The position numbers were made by a program, and so were the translations under genes. The notes under the pieces were generated by a model. It had not been told where the DNA came from and did not search any database. It saw nothing but the letters and a program-made list of their open reading frames with translations. Positions 1 through 6,828 of a stretch of 10,860 bases of DNA are shown one piece after another. The DNA comes from UBA509 sp038729325. Its GTDB lineage: Archaea; Thermoplasmatota; Thermoplasmata; Thermoplasmatales; Thermoplasmataceae. Every line of letters starts with the position of its first letter. Positions within the stretch are counted from its first letter, which is position 1. The DNA is taken from assembly GCA_038729325.1 (NCBI GenBank), contig JAVYSG010000043.1, forward strand, positions 1-10,860. Reading direction: 5' to 3'.

Positions 1-243
1 TCACTTTCCATGCTGGTTAATACAGGGAGGATAAACACGGTTGACGAAAGCCAGAACAGCGTCATAGAAGCGCTGAAGATATTCTCTAAAACGCAGGGAA
101 TTGTTGCAGCTCCTGAATCGGGCCACGCAATTGCCACCGCCATTGATTACATAAGGAAACACCATGAGGAGAAAAAGACCATTGTTGTGAATGTGAGCGG
201 GCATGGCCTGCTTGACATGTCTATTTTCAGGGATGAACAATGA
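1..243 (+). CDS. trpB2: Tryptophan synthase beta chain, TrpB2 type (C-terminal 80 residues only)
   Basis: The frame is open from the first base, so this is the 3' end of a gene that starts upstream of the window. TrpB is the PLP-dependent subunit that joins indole and serine to make tryptophan. The visible tail contains GIVAAPESGHAIATAID and VVNVSGHGLLDMS. In the TrpB2 subfamily these regions read roughly EGIxPAPExxHA and SGHGLLD, whereas classical TrpB1 reads EGIIPALESAHA and SGRGDKD, so the subtype call comes from sequence I can see. The PLP lysine and most of the active site lie outside the window. The stop TGA overlaps the trpA ATG (ATGA at 240-243), which suggests translational coupling and joint work with TrpA. 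An SD-like AGGGA at 229-233 for trpA lies inside this gene. Confidence 0.88.
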   Translation, partial: SLSMLVNTGRINTVDESQNSVIEALKIFSKTQGIVAAPESGHAIATAIDYIRKHHEEKKTIVVNVSGHGLLDMSIFRDEQ

Positions 244-986
244 GAAACCCCACAACCATACTGTATTTCACATCCTCATTTCCGGATCACATGACGCTCA
301 AGGTTTTTCTTGAGAATGTTGACCCGGAAGTTGTAAAATATGTTGAAATAGGTTTCCCTTCATCTGATCCGCGATATGATGGTCCGGAGATAAGAAAGAC
401 GCACGAAATTGCAGAAAAGAATTTTCAAAGCAGCTATCTTGGGCAGTATGCCGGGATACTTGGAAAGAAAGGGGTAAAAACGTATCTCCTTACCTATTAC
501 CGCGATCTTGCCAGGCAATCATCCGATTTTATTTCACATCTCAGGGATTATGGCTTCTCAGGTATGATAGTCCCTGACCTGCTGGTTGACTATAATTCCA
601 TCGCAGAAGATGTCATAAGCGGCATTCAGGGAAGCCTGGATTTCATTCCGTTCTTCAATCCCGCCACACCTGATGGTGTGATAGAGAAGATCAGCAGACT
701 TACTGAATCATGGATTTACTATGGCCTCCAACCAGCCACAGGCATACATATCCCCTATGACCTGGAGGAAGTTTCCAGGCGAATACTGGATCTGCTGCCC
801 GGAAGAGAAGTGAATTTCGGTTTCGGGGTCAGGACAATGGACCAGATGGGCAGAATAATGGCTCTTGGCTCCAAGGGGGTGGCCATAGGAACTCTGCTTG
901 TTCCCATGATAAGGGAAAACCACCTTTCAGATTTTATGGAGCTTCAAAAACAGATCAGGGAGGTGCAGGTTCATGTTAGGGAGTGA
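240..986 (+). CDS. trpA: Tryptophan synthase alpha chain
   Basis: TrpA cleaves indole-3-glycerol phosphate to indole and glyceraldehyde 3-phosphate in the cytoplasm and hands indole to TrpB. The protein is a 248-residue TIM barrel, somewhat short for a family usually near 260-270. The catalytic pair is visible: Glu36 in VEIGFPSSDP and Asp47 in RYDGPE, spaced 11 residues apart like Glu49 and Asp60 of the enteric enzyme. VPDLL (111-115), NPATP (140-144), the phosphate-binding GFGVRT (194-199) and GVAIGT (213-218) follow in the expected order. The ATG sits in a four-base overlap with trpB2 and has AGGGA six bases upstream, which fixes the start. It is next to a TrpB2 rather than a TrpB1 partner, so tight bacterial-style complex formation should not be assumed. 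Confidence 0.95.
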   Translation: MRNPTTILYFTSSFPDHMTLKVFLENVDPEVVKYVEIGFPSSDPRYDGPEIRKTHEIAEKNFQSSYLGQYAGILGKKGVKTYLLTYYRDLARQSSDFISHLRDYGFSGMIVPDLLVDYNSIAEDVISGIQGSLDFIPFFNPATPDGVIEKISRLTESWIYYGLQPATGIHIPYDLEEVSRRILDLLPGREVNFGFGVRTMDQMGRIMALGSKGVAIGTLLVPMIRENHLSDFMELQKQIREVQVHVRE

Positions 987-1956
987 GCAGGATATGAAGC
1001 ATGAAATTTCAGAATCGGCATATACCAGAATGAAAGCACTTCTAGCTGGATCATCGGATGAAGAGAAAACAAAATTTCTTCTGGATGAAATGCCTGAATT
1101 CATTGATGGTTACAGGATTTCCGGTTATTCGCGTGCAGTAAAAGAAAGGTCTGCGCTTCCGCGTATACCGGGTGCCATTGACATCGTTGGCACAGGTGGT
1201 GACGGGAAGAATACAATAAACGTCAGCACTGCAGCTTCTGTGGTTGTTTCGGCAATGGGGCATACAGTCGTGAAACATGGAAACTTTGGATCTTCAAACC
1301 ATAAGGGAAGCGCCGATTTCATGAGATATCTTGGCTATAATTTCAGTTTCGATGGAGATGGGCTTAAAGACAGAATCGGATCGCTTAACTTTGCCTTTCT
1401 GCTCGCCCCGTTACACAATGACAGCTTTGCAAAATTCGCCGCCCCCAGGAAAGCGGTTGCCCATAAGACGGTGTTCAATTATCTCGGCCCAATTACCAAT
1501 CCGGCTGACCCGGAAACAGTGGTTCTTGGGGCAGCTGACTCCAATATCCAGAGGATATATGCAGAATTCATTCAGGCAGAAGGTAAGGCAGGTTATTCAC
1601 TCCACGCGTCTGACGGAATGGATGAGGTATCGCCATTTTCTGAAACTGTGCTTCTGCAGGTACATTCCGGTAAGATCAGAAAGATTAAACTTAATCCTGA
1701 AAAACTGCTGAGTACAATACCCGATGAAACAAGCATTGTATCGGCTGTTCCTGAGAGATCTTTCACAATGACCCTTGAGGGACTATCAGGAAAATCCAAA
1801 ATGGCAGCAGAATTTATTGCCCTGAATGCAGCACCAGCTCTGGCCGCATCATGCAGTGGTCTGTCCCTTGAGGAGGCTTATGGAGAAGCCCTCAATTGCA
1901 TTCTTTCTGGCGCAGCATATAAACATCTTAGGAGGATTGTGGAATTTGCACGATAG
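973..1956 (+). CDS. trpD: Anthranilate phosphoribosyltransferase
   Basis: TrpD transfers phosphoribose from PRPP to anthranilate, the second step of the pathway. The 327-residue protein carries the family motifs in order: GTGGDG (73-78) and NVSTAA (83-88) for PRPP binding, KHGN (101-104), the segment RKAVAHKTVFNYLGPITNPA (159-178), and DEVSP (217-221), whose acidic pair binds Mg2+. I chose the ATG at 973 because GGGAGGTG (958-965) lies seven bases upstream, giving a 14-base overlap with trpA. A second ATG at 994 would begin a 320-residue protein seven bases after the trpA stop and cannot be excluded, since the first residues are not conserved. The protein contains no tryptophan. Confidence 0.94.
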   Translation: MLGSEQDMKHEISESAYTRMKALLAGSSDEEKTKFLLDEMPEFIDGYRISGYSRAVKERSALPRIPGAIDIVGTGGDGKNTINVSTAASVVVSAMGHTVVKHGNFGSSNHKGSADFMRYLGYNFSFDGDGLKDRIGSLNFAFLLAPLHNDSFAKFAAPRKAVAHKTVFNYLGPITNPADPETVVLGAADSNIQRIYAEFIQAEGKAGYSLHASDGMDEVSPFSETVLLQVHSGKIRKIKLNPEKLLSTIPDETSIVSAVPERSFTMTLEGLSGKSKMAAEFIALNAAPALAASCSGLSLEEAYGEALNCILSGAAYKHLRRIVEFAR

Positions 1957-2572
1957 TACGCCTTTCATCAAAATATGTGGAATAACCAATACGGATGATG
2001 GCATGGCCGCCCTAGAAATGGGGGCAGCCATCCTGGGAGTGGTGCTCTCTGACATATCCCCAAGAATTGGGACCATGGATTTAGTGCAGAAACTGAAGGA
2101 TACTGGAGCCGTTGTTGCCACAGTGCACACAGACATGAATAGCGCTATCTTGAATAATGGAGAGCAGGATTATGTCCAGCTTCATTTTGATCACACCTGC
2201 CAGGATATCACATCCTTCAAGAAACTGACAGGAAAGAGGGTAATATCAGTTCTGAAGTCAAGAGATATACGCGCTGCAATTAGAACAGGCATTGAACGCA
2301 TAAAGTGCGGTGCTGATCTGGTACTTATCGATACCGGCGTTCCAGTTGTCGATCTTATAAAGGGAGATAACTCTATGGAATTTAATCATAAAATTGGTCT
2401 GGCAGGGAAAATCTCTCCGGAAAATGCAAGGGCCGTGATGGATGTACGTCCAGGATTTCTGGATGTTAGCAGTTCCATTGAATCTTATCCGGGGAAAAAA
2501 GATCTGGCGCTTATGAAAAAATTGATGGAGGTGGTGAGCAGCGAGAGACGGCGCTTATACCAGAATTCCTGA
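1946..2572 (+). CDS. trpF: Phosphoribosylanthranilate isomerase
   Basis: TrpF catalyses the Amadori rearrangement of phosphoribosylanthranilate to CdRP. The family signature KICGITN places the general base at Cys11, and the general acid is Asp129 in LVLIDTG. YVQLH (77-80), the phosphate-binding GLAGKISPENA (151-161) and DVSSSIES with PGKKD near the C-terminus complete the pattern. No ATG lies between the trpD end and the KICG motif. TTG at 1946 is preceded by AGGAGGA (1930-1936) nine bases upstream and gives 208 residues, the normal length, so I take it as the start. It overlaps trpD by 11 bases. A TTG at 1937 is too close to the SD. Upstream ATGs in this frame (for example at 1826) would add about 40 residues of trpD-overlapping sequence and are unlikely. 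No tryptophan residues are present. Confidence 0.88.
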   Translation: MHDSTPFIKICGITNTDDGMAALEMGAAILGVVLSDISPRIGTMDLVQKLKDTGAVVATVHTDMNSAILNNGEQDYVQLHFDHTCQDITSFKKLTGKRVISVLKSRDIRAAIRTGIERIKCGADLVLIDTGVPVVDLIKGDNSMEFNHKIGLAGKISPENARAVMDVRPGFLDVSSSIESYPGKKDLALMKKLMEVVSSERRRLYQNS

Positions 2573-2603
2573 TCTGTTATCGAATAATGCAGATTTTGCC
2601 TAT

Positions 2604-3731
2604 ATGTGCAGATTCAATGATAAGGACAGGCTGAACGGTGAGGAGATGCTGATTACAACTGAATCTGCACCATTTTCCGGCAAGGCTGACAGCGGCAGAA
2701 CATTCGCAAAGATGGTGGAAAACCTGAAGGGAGACGACAGATCAAATTCAATCAGTATGTCCCCTGTCATTATTTCCTATGATATGGTGGAAGAAGTATT
2801 TGGAATAAGGCTGAAGAACTCCTCAGAATGGCCACATTTTTCATATATCACTCCTGATTCAGTGGTTACCGGCAGCGTGAAGAGACCTGCTGGTACGCTG
2901 GCCGTAGGCGGCACCACCCCTCAGCTCGCAGACAGGGATAAGCGGATTTTAAGAGAATCCATTGGGGACGTTCGAGATCGAATAAGGGAAGGGGAGCTTC
3001 TTCAGGCGGTAATTTCCCATCAGTTTCCAATTTCCCATTCCGTCGACAGTTTTGGTCTTATGAAGCATCTGCTAGCCAGTGACAGGTCCAGATATGTCTA
3101 TTATTATAAATTCGGGGAAATGGAGGTTGTGGGTAGCTCTCCTGAAAACGTTTACCGGCAGGATGGATCACATGCGCTTATACATCCCATAGCAGGAACC
3201 AGGCAGAGAAAACTGCAGGAAACAGATTCCAAGGGAAGGATAACAGAGTTGCTGACAGATACCAAGGAACTCTGCGAACACAGGATGCTTGTGGATCTTG
3301 CACGAAACGATCTGGCCAGGATCAGTGAGCCTGGAACCGTTGAAGTTACGGGAGATATGATTCCTGAAGAATTTTCCTCGGTAATACATCTTGTGAGCAC
3401 AGTAGAATCAAGACTCATAAACACCGTATCACCCATTGATGTTCTGCTCAGCATATTTCCTGCTGGCACTGTGAGCGGAGCACCAAAACGGAGAGCAATA
3501 GAGATCATAGACAGTCACGAGGTAAATCCCAGAGGAGGCTATGCGGGAGCCATCGGCCTGATGGGACCATACGGTGCGGATTTAGCGCTTGGTATCCGGA
3601 CCCTATTCAGGACACACGCCGTAACTTACACACAGGCGGGTGCAGGCATCGTAAAGGATTCCGTCCCTGAGAGGGAAGTTGAAGAGATTATTGCCAAGGC
3701 GGGCACGATTCTATCAGGGGTGCAGTTATGA
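2604..3731 (+). CDS. trpE: Anthranilate synthase component I (aminase subunit)
   Basis: TrpE converts chorismate and ammonia to anthranilate, with ammonia supplied by TrpG. The chorismate-binding core is clear: IREGELLQAVIS (127-138), PIAGTR (195-200), HRMLVDLARNDL (226-237), FPAGTVSGAPK (285-295), GGYAGAIGL (311-319) and GAGIVKDS (346-353). From the first ATG (2604) the protein has 375 residues, short for the family, and no SD is visible before it. The frame stays open upstream to 2538. Those codons, including LLSNNADFAYMCRF, line up without gaps with the LLES-to-RY region of archaeal TrpE, the tryptophan feedback site. The real N-terminus is therefore probably upstream, although no ATG, GTG or TTG exists there. 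The 5' boundary is uncertain. The 3' end overlaps trpG by ATGA. Confidence 0.9.
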   Translation: MCRFNDKDRLNGEEMLITTESAPFSGKADSGRTFAKMVENLKGDDRSNSISMSPVIISYDMVEEVFGIRLKNSSEWPHFSYITPDSVVTGSVKRPAGTLAVGGTTPQLADRDKRILRESIGDVRDRIREGELLQAVISHQFPISHSVDSFGLMKHLLASDRSRYVYYYKFGEMEVVGSSPENVYRQDGSHALIHPIAGTRQRKLQETDSKGRITELLTDTKELCEHRMLVDLARNDLARISEPGTVEVTGDMIPEEFSSVIHLVSTVESRLINTVSPIDVLLSIFPAGTVSGAPKRRAIEIIDSHEVNPRGGYAGAIGLMGPYGADLALGIRTLFRTHAVTYTQAGAGIVKDSVPEREVEEIIAKAGTILSGVQL

Positions 3732-4291
3732 AGGTGATGGTTATTGACAACCATGATTCATTCGTCTACAATATCGTTGATATGATCCGGAGAAATGGTG
3801 CGGAAGCCGAAGTGTTTGAAAATGACGACCTTCCTGATCCGGCATATGCCAATAAATTCCACTTTCTGGTTATTTCTCCTGGTCCGGGAAATCCGCTTAA
3901 CCCTGAGGATCGCGGCAGCACCCTTGATTTCATATCCAGAACAGAATTCAAAAGAATTCTTGGAATATGTTTCGGGCATCAACTGCTAGGGTTTCACCTG
4001 GGAAGTGGAATTTACCGGACCGATAGACTTTACCACGGTGAGGTGGATACCATATCAAACCTTGGGGGAGGCATCCTGAGAGGGATATCCGGAGACTTCC
4101 ATGCGGTGAGATATCATTCGCTGGCCATTACACCGTCCAAAAACATAACCGTTGATGCTGTTTCCGGTACAGATGGGACAATAATGGCATTTCACTCAAA
4201 GGACGAAAGAATATTCGGGATACAGTTCCACCCGGAAAGTCATTATTCTGAATTTGGTGAAAACATAATCAGGGAGTTTCTTTTCCCATGA
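3728..4291 (+). CDS. trpG: Anthranilate synthase component II (glutamine amidotransferase)
   Basis: This class I glutamine amidotransferase releases ammonia from glutamine for TrpE. The 187-residue protein has the complete catalytic triad: Cys81 in GICFGHQLLG, and His168 and Glu170 in FHPES. The oxyanion segment SPGPGNP (50-56) and RYHSLA (128-133) are also present, the latter typical of the anthranilate/aminodeoxychorismate synthase group. PabA-type enzymes look alike, but the position between trpE and trpC settles the assignment. The ATG at 3728 forms an ATGA overlap with the trpE stop, and AGGGGTG (3716-3722) lies five bases upstream. No tryptophan occurs in the protein. Confidence 0.95.
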   Translation: MKVMVIDNHDSFVYNIVDMIRRNGAEAEVFENDDLPDPAYANKFHFLVISPGPGNPLNPEDRGSTLDFISRTEFKRILGICFGHQLLGFHLGSGIYRTDRLYHGEVDTISNLGGGILRGISGDFHAVRYHSLAITPSKNITVDAVSGTDGTIMAFHSKDERIFGIQFHPESHYSEFGENIIREFLFP

Positions 4292-5001
4292 ATACCGTTG
4301 AAACTATCTATCTGCACAATCCTGAAAGACCGCATTTTCCTTATTCCAGAACGAGGGATACCATAAGCATGATAAAAGAGCTTCATCGTCAAAAGGCTTC
4401 TGGAAAGCCAGGCATAATAAAGGAGTTCAAGAGGAAGTCTCCGTCTGGTTTCTCCAACGAAAGATATCCTTCTGTGCATGAATATTTCAGGAACAAGATT
4501 GATGCCAGAACAGCAGGGATCAGTATACTCACTGAACCTGAATACTTTAATGGTTCCTATGAGGATGTTAAGATCTCCCAGGACTTCAACCTGCCAATCC
4601 TCGATAAGGATTTCATATCAACTCCTGCAATGGTGGAGAATGCTTACAACGCGGGAAGTGATACGATTCTCCTCATAATGGATTTTCTGCCCATGAATGC
4701 CGTGCATGAGCTGGCAGACAGGGCACGTGAATTTAAAATGGAAGTGCTGCTTGAATTTCACGATCTCCGCTTTCTGCCTGAAATAGTGCCGAGGGACGGC
4801 CTCATATACGGATACAACAGGCGTAACCTGAGAACCCTGAAGATGGAACCACAGGATGAAACTGTGAAGGAATATTTAATGGATCACGGTGTCGACGTAA
4901 TCCTTGAAAGTGGCCTCAATTCTTCACACATTGACGATGCCAGGCTCTGGGGATTTGCAGGTTTCCTCATTGGAACTTCAGTCCTGGAGAATAATATATG
5001 A
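4288..5001 (+). CDS. trpC: Indole-3-glycerol-phosphate synthase
   Basis: TrpC closes the indole ring by decarboxylating CdRP to indole-3-glycerol phosphate. All the key residues known from the Sulfolobus enzyme can be placed with small, consistent offsets: Glu46 and Lys48 in KEFKRKSPS, Lys107 in ILDKDFI, Glu156 in LLEFHD, Asn177 in GYNRRNL, and Glu207 with Ser208 in LESGL. GFLIGTS (225-231) forms the terminal phosphate loop. At 237 residues it lacks the extra N-terminal length of many bacterial enzymes, as expected for archaea. The ATG overlaps the trpG stop (ATGA), with GGGAG at 4272-4276. It is the last recognisable gene of the operon. Confidence 0.95.
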   Translation: MNTVETIYLHNPERPHFPYSRTRDTISMIKELHRQKASGKPGIIKEFKRKSPSGFSNERYPSVHEYFRNKIDARTAGISILTEPEYFNGSYEDVKISQDFNLPILDKDFISTPAMVENAYNAGSDTILLIMDFLPMNAVHELADRAREFKMEVLLEFHDLRFLPEIVPRDGLIYGYNRRNLRTLKMEPQDETVKEYLMDHGVDVILESGLNSSHIDDARLWGFAGFLIGTSVLENNI

Positions 5002-5051
5002 TAAAATACTCTGTCTCAAGATGCAGATCTGGCAATTGTACGGTTAAATAG
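4998..5051 (+). CDS. Possible 17-residue leader-like or spurious small ORF
   Basis: An ATG overlaps the trpC stop in the same ATGA arrangement used at the B/A, E/G and G/C junctions, and reads MIKYSVSRCRSGNCTVK before a TAG. The peptide is basic and has two cysteines but no tryptophan. Its stop codon lies within the TATA-like element assigned to pyk. A 17-codon frame is expected by chance, and only the junction geometry speaks for it. I recognise no family and give it low confidence. Confidence 0.15.
   Translation: MIKYSVSRCRSGNCTVK
5044..5050 (+). promoter_or_regulatory. TATA box for pyk, leaderless spacing
   Basis: TTAAATA is centred about 24 bases before the pyk ATG. In archaea transcription starts about 25 bases after the TATA centre, so the mRNA would begin at or next to the start codon. 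No SD sequence is visible before the ATG (AGTTTATTCTCAATA), which agrees with a leaderless transcript. Confidence 0.55.
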
Positions 5052-5070
5052 TCCAAGTTTATTCTCAATA

Positions 5071-6753
5071 ATGGCAGGAACGAAAATTGTGGCAACCATA
5101 GGTCCTTCCAGCTTCAAGGCCGATGTTCTGGAAAAAATGTACCATTATGGCCTTTCTTGTATAAGAATAAATACCGCACACATTGAAGCGGGATACATTG
5201 CAAAGGTAAAGGAAACTATCGAATCATTGAATCGGAAGACAGGTATGCATATTGGTGTAATGGTAGACCTTAAGGGTCCGGAACTCCGTACTGGCACATT
5301 TCCAGACGGACACATGGCAGTGAAGGCGGGGCAGAAACTGAAGCTTTCCCTTGGCGGATCTGCAGGTGACATAACCCTGAGCCACCCGGAAATTGCAAAG
5401 ACCCTTGAACTTAAGGAGACCCTTCTGCTGAGCGATGGCAGGGTCAGGATGAGAGTGATCTCAAAGGATTCTTCGACCATTCTGCTGGAATCCCTTGATA
5501 GTGGGGACCTTAGGGACAGGAGCAGGGTCAATATTCCAGGTAAATTCCTTCCTCTCGGCACACTGACTGATCGTGATAGGCAGTTCCTGGAAGAAGGCGT
5601 CAGTGCCGGCGTGGAGTTTTTTGCACAATCCTTCGTCCAGCGGAAAGAAGACGTGATGGCTCTGCAGAAAGAAATTTCTGAAAGAGGAGGAGACCAGCTA
5701 ATCGTATCCAAGATTGAGACAAAGAGTGGATATGTGAATATCAGGGAAATATCACGGGTATCAGACTTTGTGATGGTTGCCAGAGGAGACCTTGGCGTTG
5801 AACTTCCGCTGAAGGAAGTTGCAATGGCCCAGAAGCACATCATAGAGGAATCCCATAAACATGGGGTGCCTGCCATAGTGGCAACGCAGATGCTGGAATC
5901 AATGGTTACTTCAAGCAGCCCAACAAGAGCTGAAGTTTCGGATGTGACAAACGCAATTCTCGACAATACTGATGCGGTTATGCTCTCTGAGGAAAGTGCA
6001 GTTGGGGCATATCCCGATATGGCGGTTAAATACCTTAATGAAATAGCGGAATTTGTTGAATCAAAGAGCTCCAATTATACCGAACCCCGTGAGTTTCTGG
6101 GAAACCATGTAGCTTATTCCATAGCACGTGCCTCCAAAATTGTTGCCTCCGAAATTGAAGCAGGTGCAATCGTAACATTCTCCAAAACTGGAATTACACC
6201 CAAGATGATATCTGCAGTAAGACCTGGAATTCCGATTATCTCCGCAGTTCCTGTTCGCAGTCTTGCAAACAAGTTATGTCTTTATTCCGGTGTTGTTCCG
6301 CTGCTCATTGAGAACTCAAGCAATGATCTTTCTGACTTTGAAAATATAATGTCAGCTGTTGAGAAGAAAACCGGGCTGAAGAAAGGGGAACGAGTTGTTG
6401 TAACCTCCGGTGCACCCTACTTCCTGTTCGGAGGAACGAATGACGTCAGAGTGGCTACGATTGGCAAATTCATGGGAAGAGGCTATCCGTCAGGAAAGAA
6501 TTTTAAGGGAACAATAACATCAAAGCTTAGCAAACCCGGAGACATTTACGTTACAAATAACCTGAAAGGCATCAGAATTTCCGATCTTGCAGAATACACC
6601 GGAATCATATTCCTTGAAAGTATCAGCCATGCAAGCGTGGAAGAACTCTCGGAAACAGGAATACCGTTCATACATAACACTAAGCTACTGAAAGAGCTTG
6701 ATGATGGCATAAATGTTTATGTGGACGGCTCAACAGGCGTTATCACATCCTGA
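5071..6753 (+). CDS. pyk: Pyruvate kinase with C-terminal phosphohistidine (swivel) domain
   Basis: Pyruvate kinase converts PEP and ADP to pyruvate and ATP. TKIVATIGPSS (4-14) opens the barrel, and DLKGPELRTG (66-75) belongs to the cation/nucleotide site. SKIET (213-217) carries catalytic Lys214 and Mg2+ ligand Glu216. MVARGDLGVE (235-244) gives ligand Asp240, and ATQMLESM (271-278) and the SPTRAEVSD segment follow. The usual enzyme ends near residue 470. Here about 90 further residues contain KPGDIYVTNN, ISHAS with His520, TGIPFI and VYVDGSTGVI, matching the PEP-utiliser mobile domain in which TSHAA holds the phospho-histidine. A related tail occurs on Geobacillus pyruvate kinase. RINTAH replaces the usual RxNFSH, so the serine that helps bind K+ is alanine. 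The gene has its own TATA box and stands apart from the trp operon. Confidence 0.95.
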   Translation: MAGTKIVATIGPSSFKADVLEKMYHYGLSCIRINTAHIEAGYIAKVKETIESLNRKTGMHIGVMVDLKGPELRTGTFPDGHMAVKAGQKLKLSLGGSAGDITLSHPEIAKTLELKETLLLSDGRVRMRVISKDSSTILLESLDSGDLRDRSRVNIPGKFLPLGTLTDRDRQFLEEGVSAGVEFFAQSFVQRKEDVMALQKEISERGGDQLIVSKIETKSGYVNIREISRVSDFVMVARGDLGVELPLKEVAMAQKHIIEESHKHGVPAIVATQMLESMVTSSSPTRAEVSDVTNAILDNTDAVMLSEESAVGAYPDMAVKYLNEIAEFVESKSSNYTEPREFLGNHVAYSIARASKIVASEIEAGAIVTFSKTGITPKMISAVRPGIPIISAVPVRSLANKLCLYSGVVPLLIENSSNDLSDFENIMSAVEKKTGLKKGERVVVTSGAPYFLFGGTNDVRVATIGKFMGRGYPSGKNFKGTITSKLSKPGDIYVTNNLKGIRISDLAEYTGIIFLESISHASVEELSETGIPFIHNTKLLKELDDGINVYVDGSTGVITS

Positions 6754-6773
6754 GACAAACCTTCCGTTCGATA

Positions 6774-6783
6774 TTTATAAATA
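6774..6783 (+). promoter_or_regulatory. TATA box for the FKBP gene
   Basis: TTTATAAATA is a near-consensus archaeal TATA box. Transcription should start near 6803, leaving an untranslated leader of about 25 bases that contains GGTGA (6818-6822) six bases before the ATG. The rest of the 6754-6828 gap holds only a short T run at 6786-6790, too weak to call a terminator for pyk. Confidence 0.65.
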
Positions 6784-6828
6784 CATTTTTCTACTCTCCG
6801 CCACATTACCAACATTTGGTGAGAATTA

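Noticed and set aside
1331..1711. 126-residue + strand frame inside trpD
   Set aside because: Out-of-frame shadow of a gene with clear catalytic motifs. The product has no recognisable features.
5145..6074. Long (309-residue) open frame on the minus strand
   Set aside because: It lies wholly antisense to the core of pyruvate kinase, is very rich in Ser, and shows no domain. It results from codon bias of the real gene.
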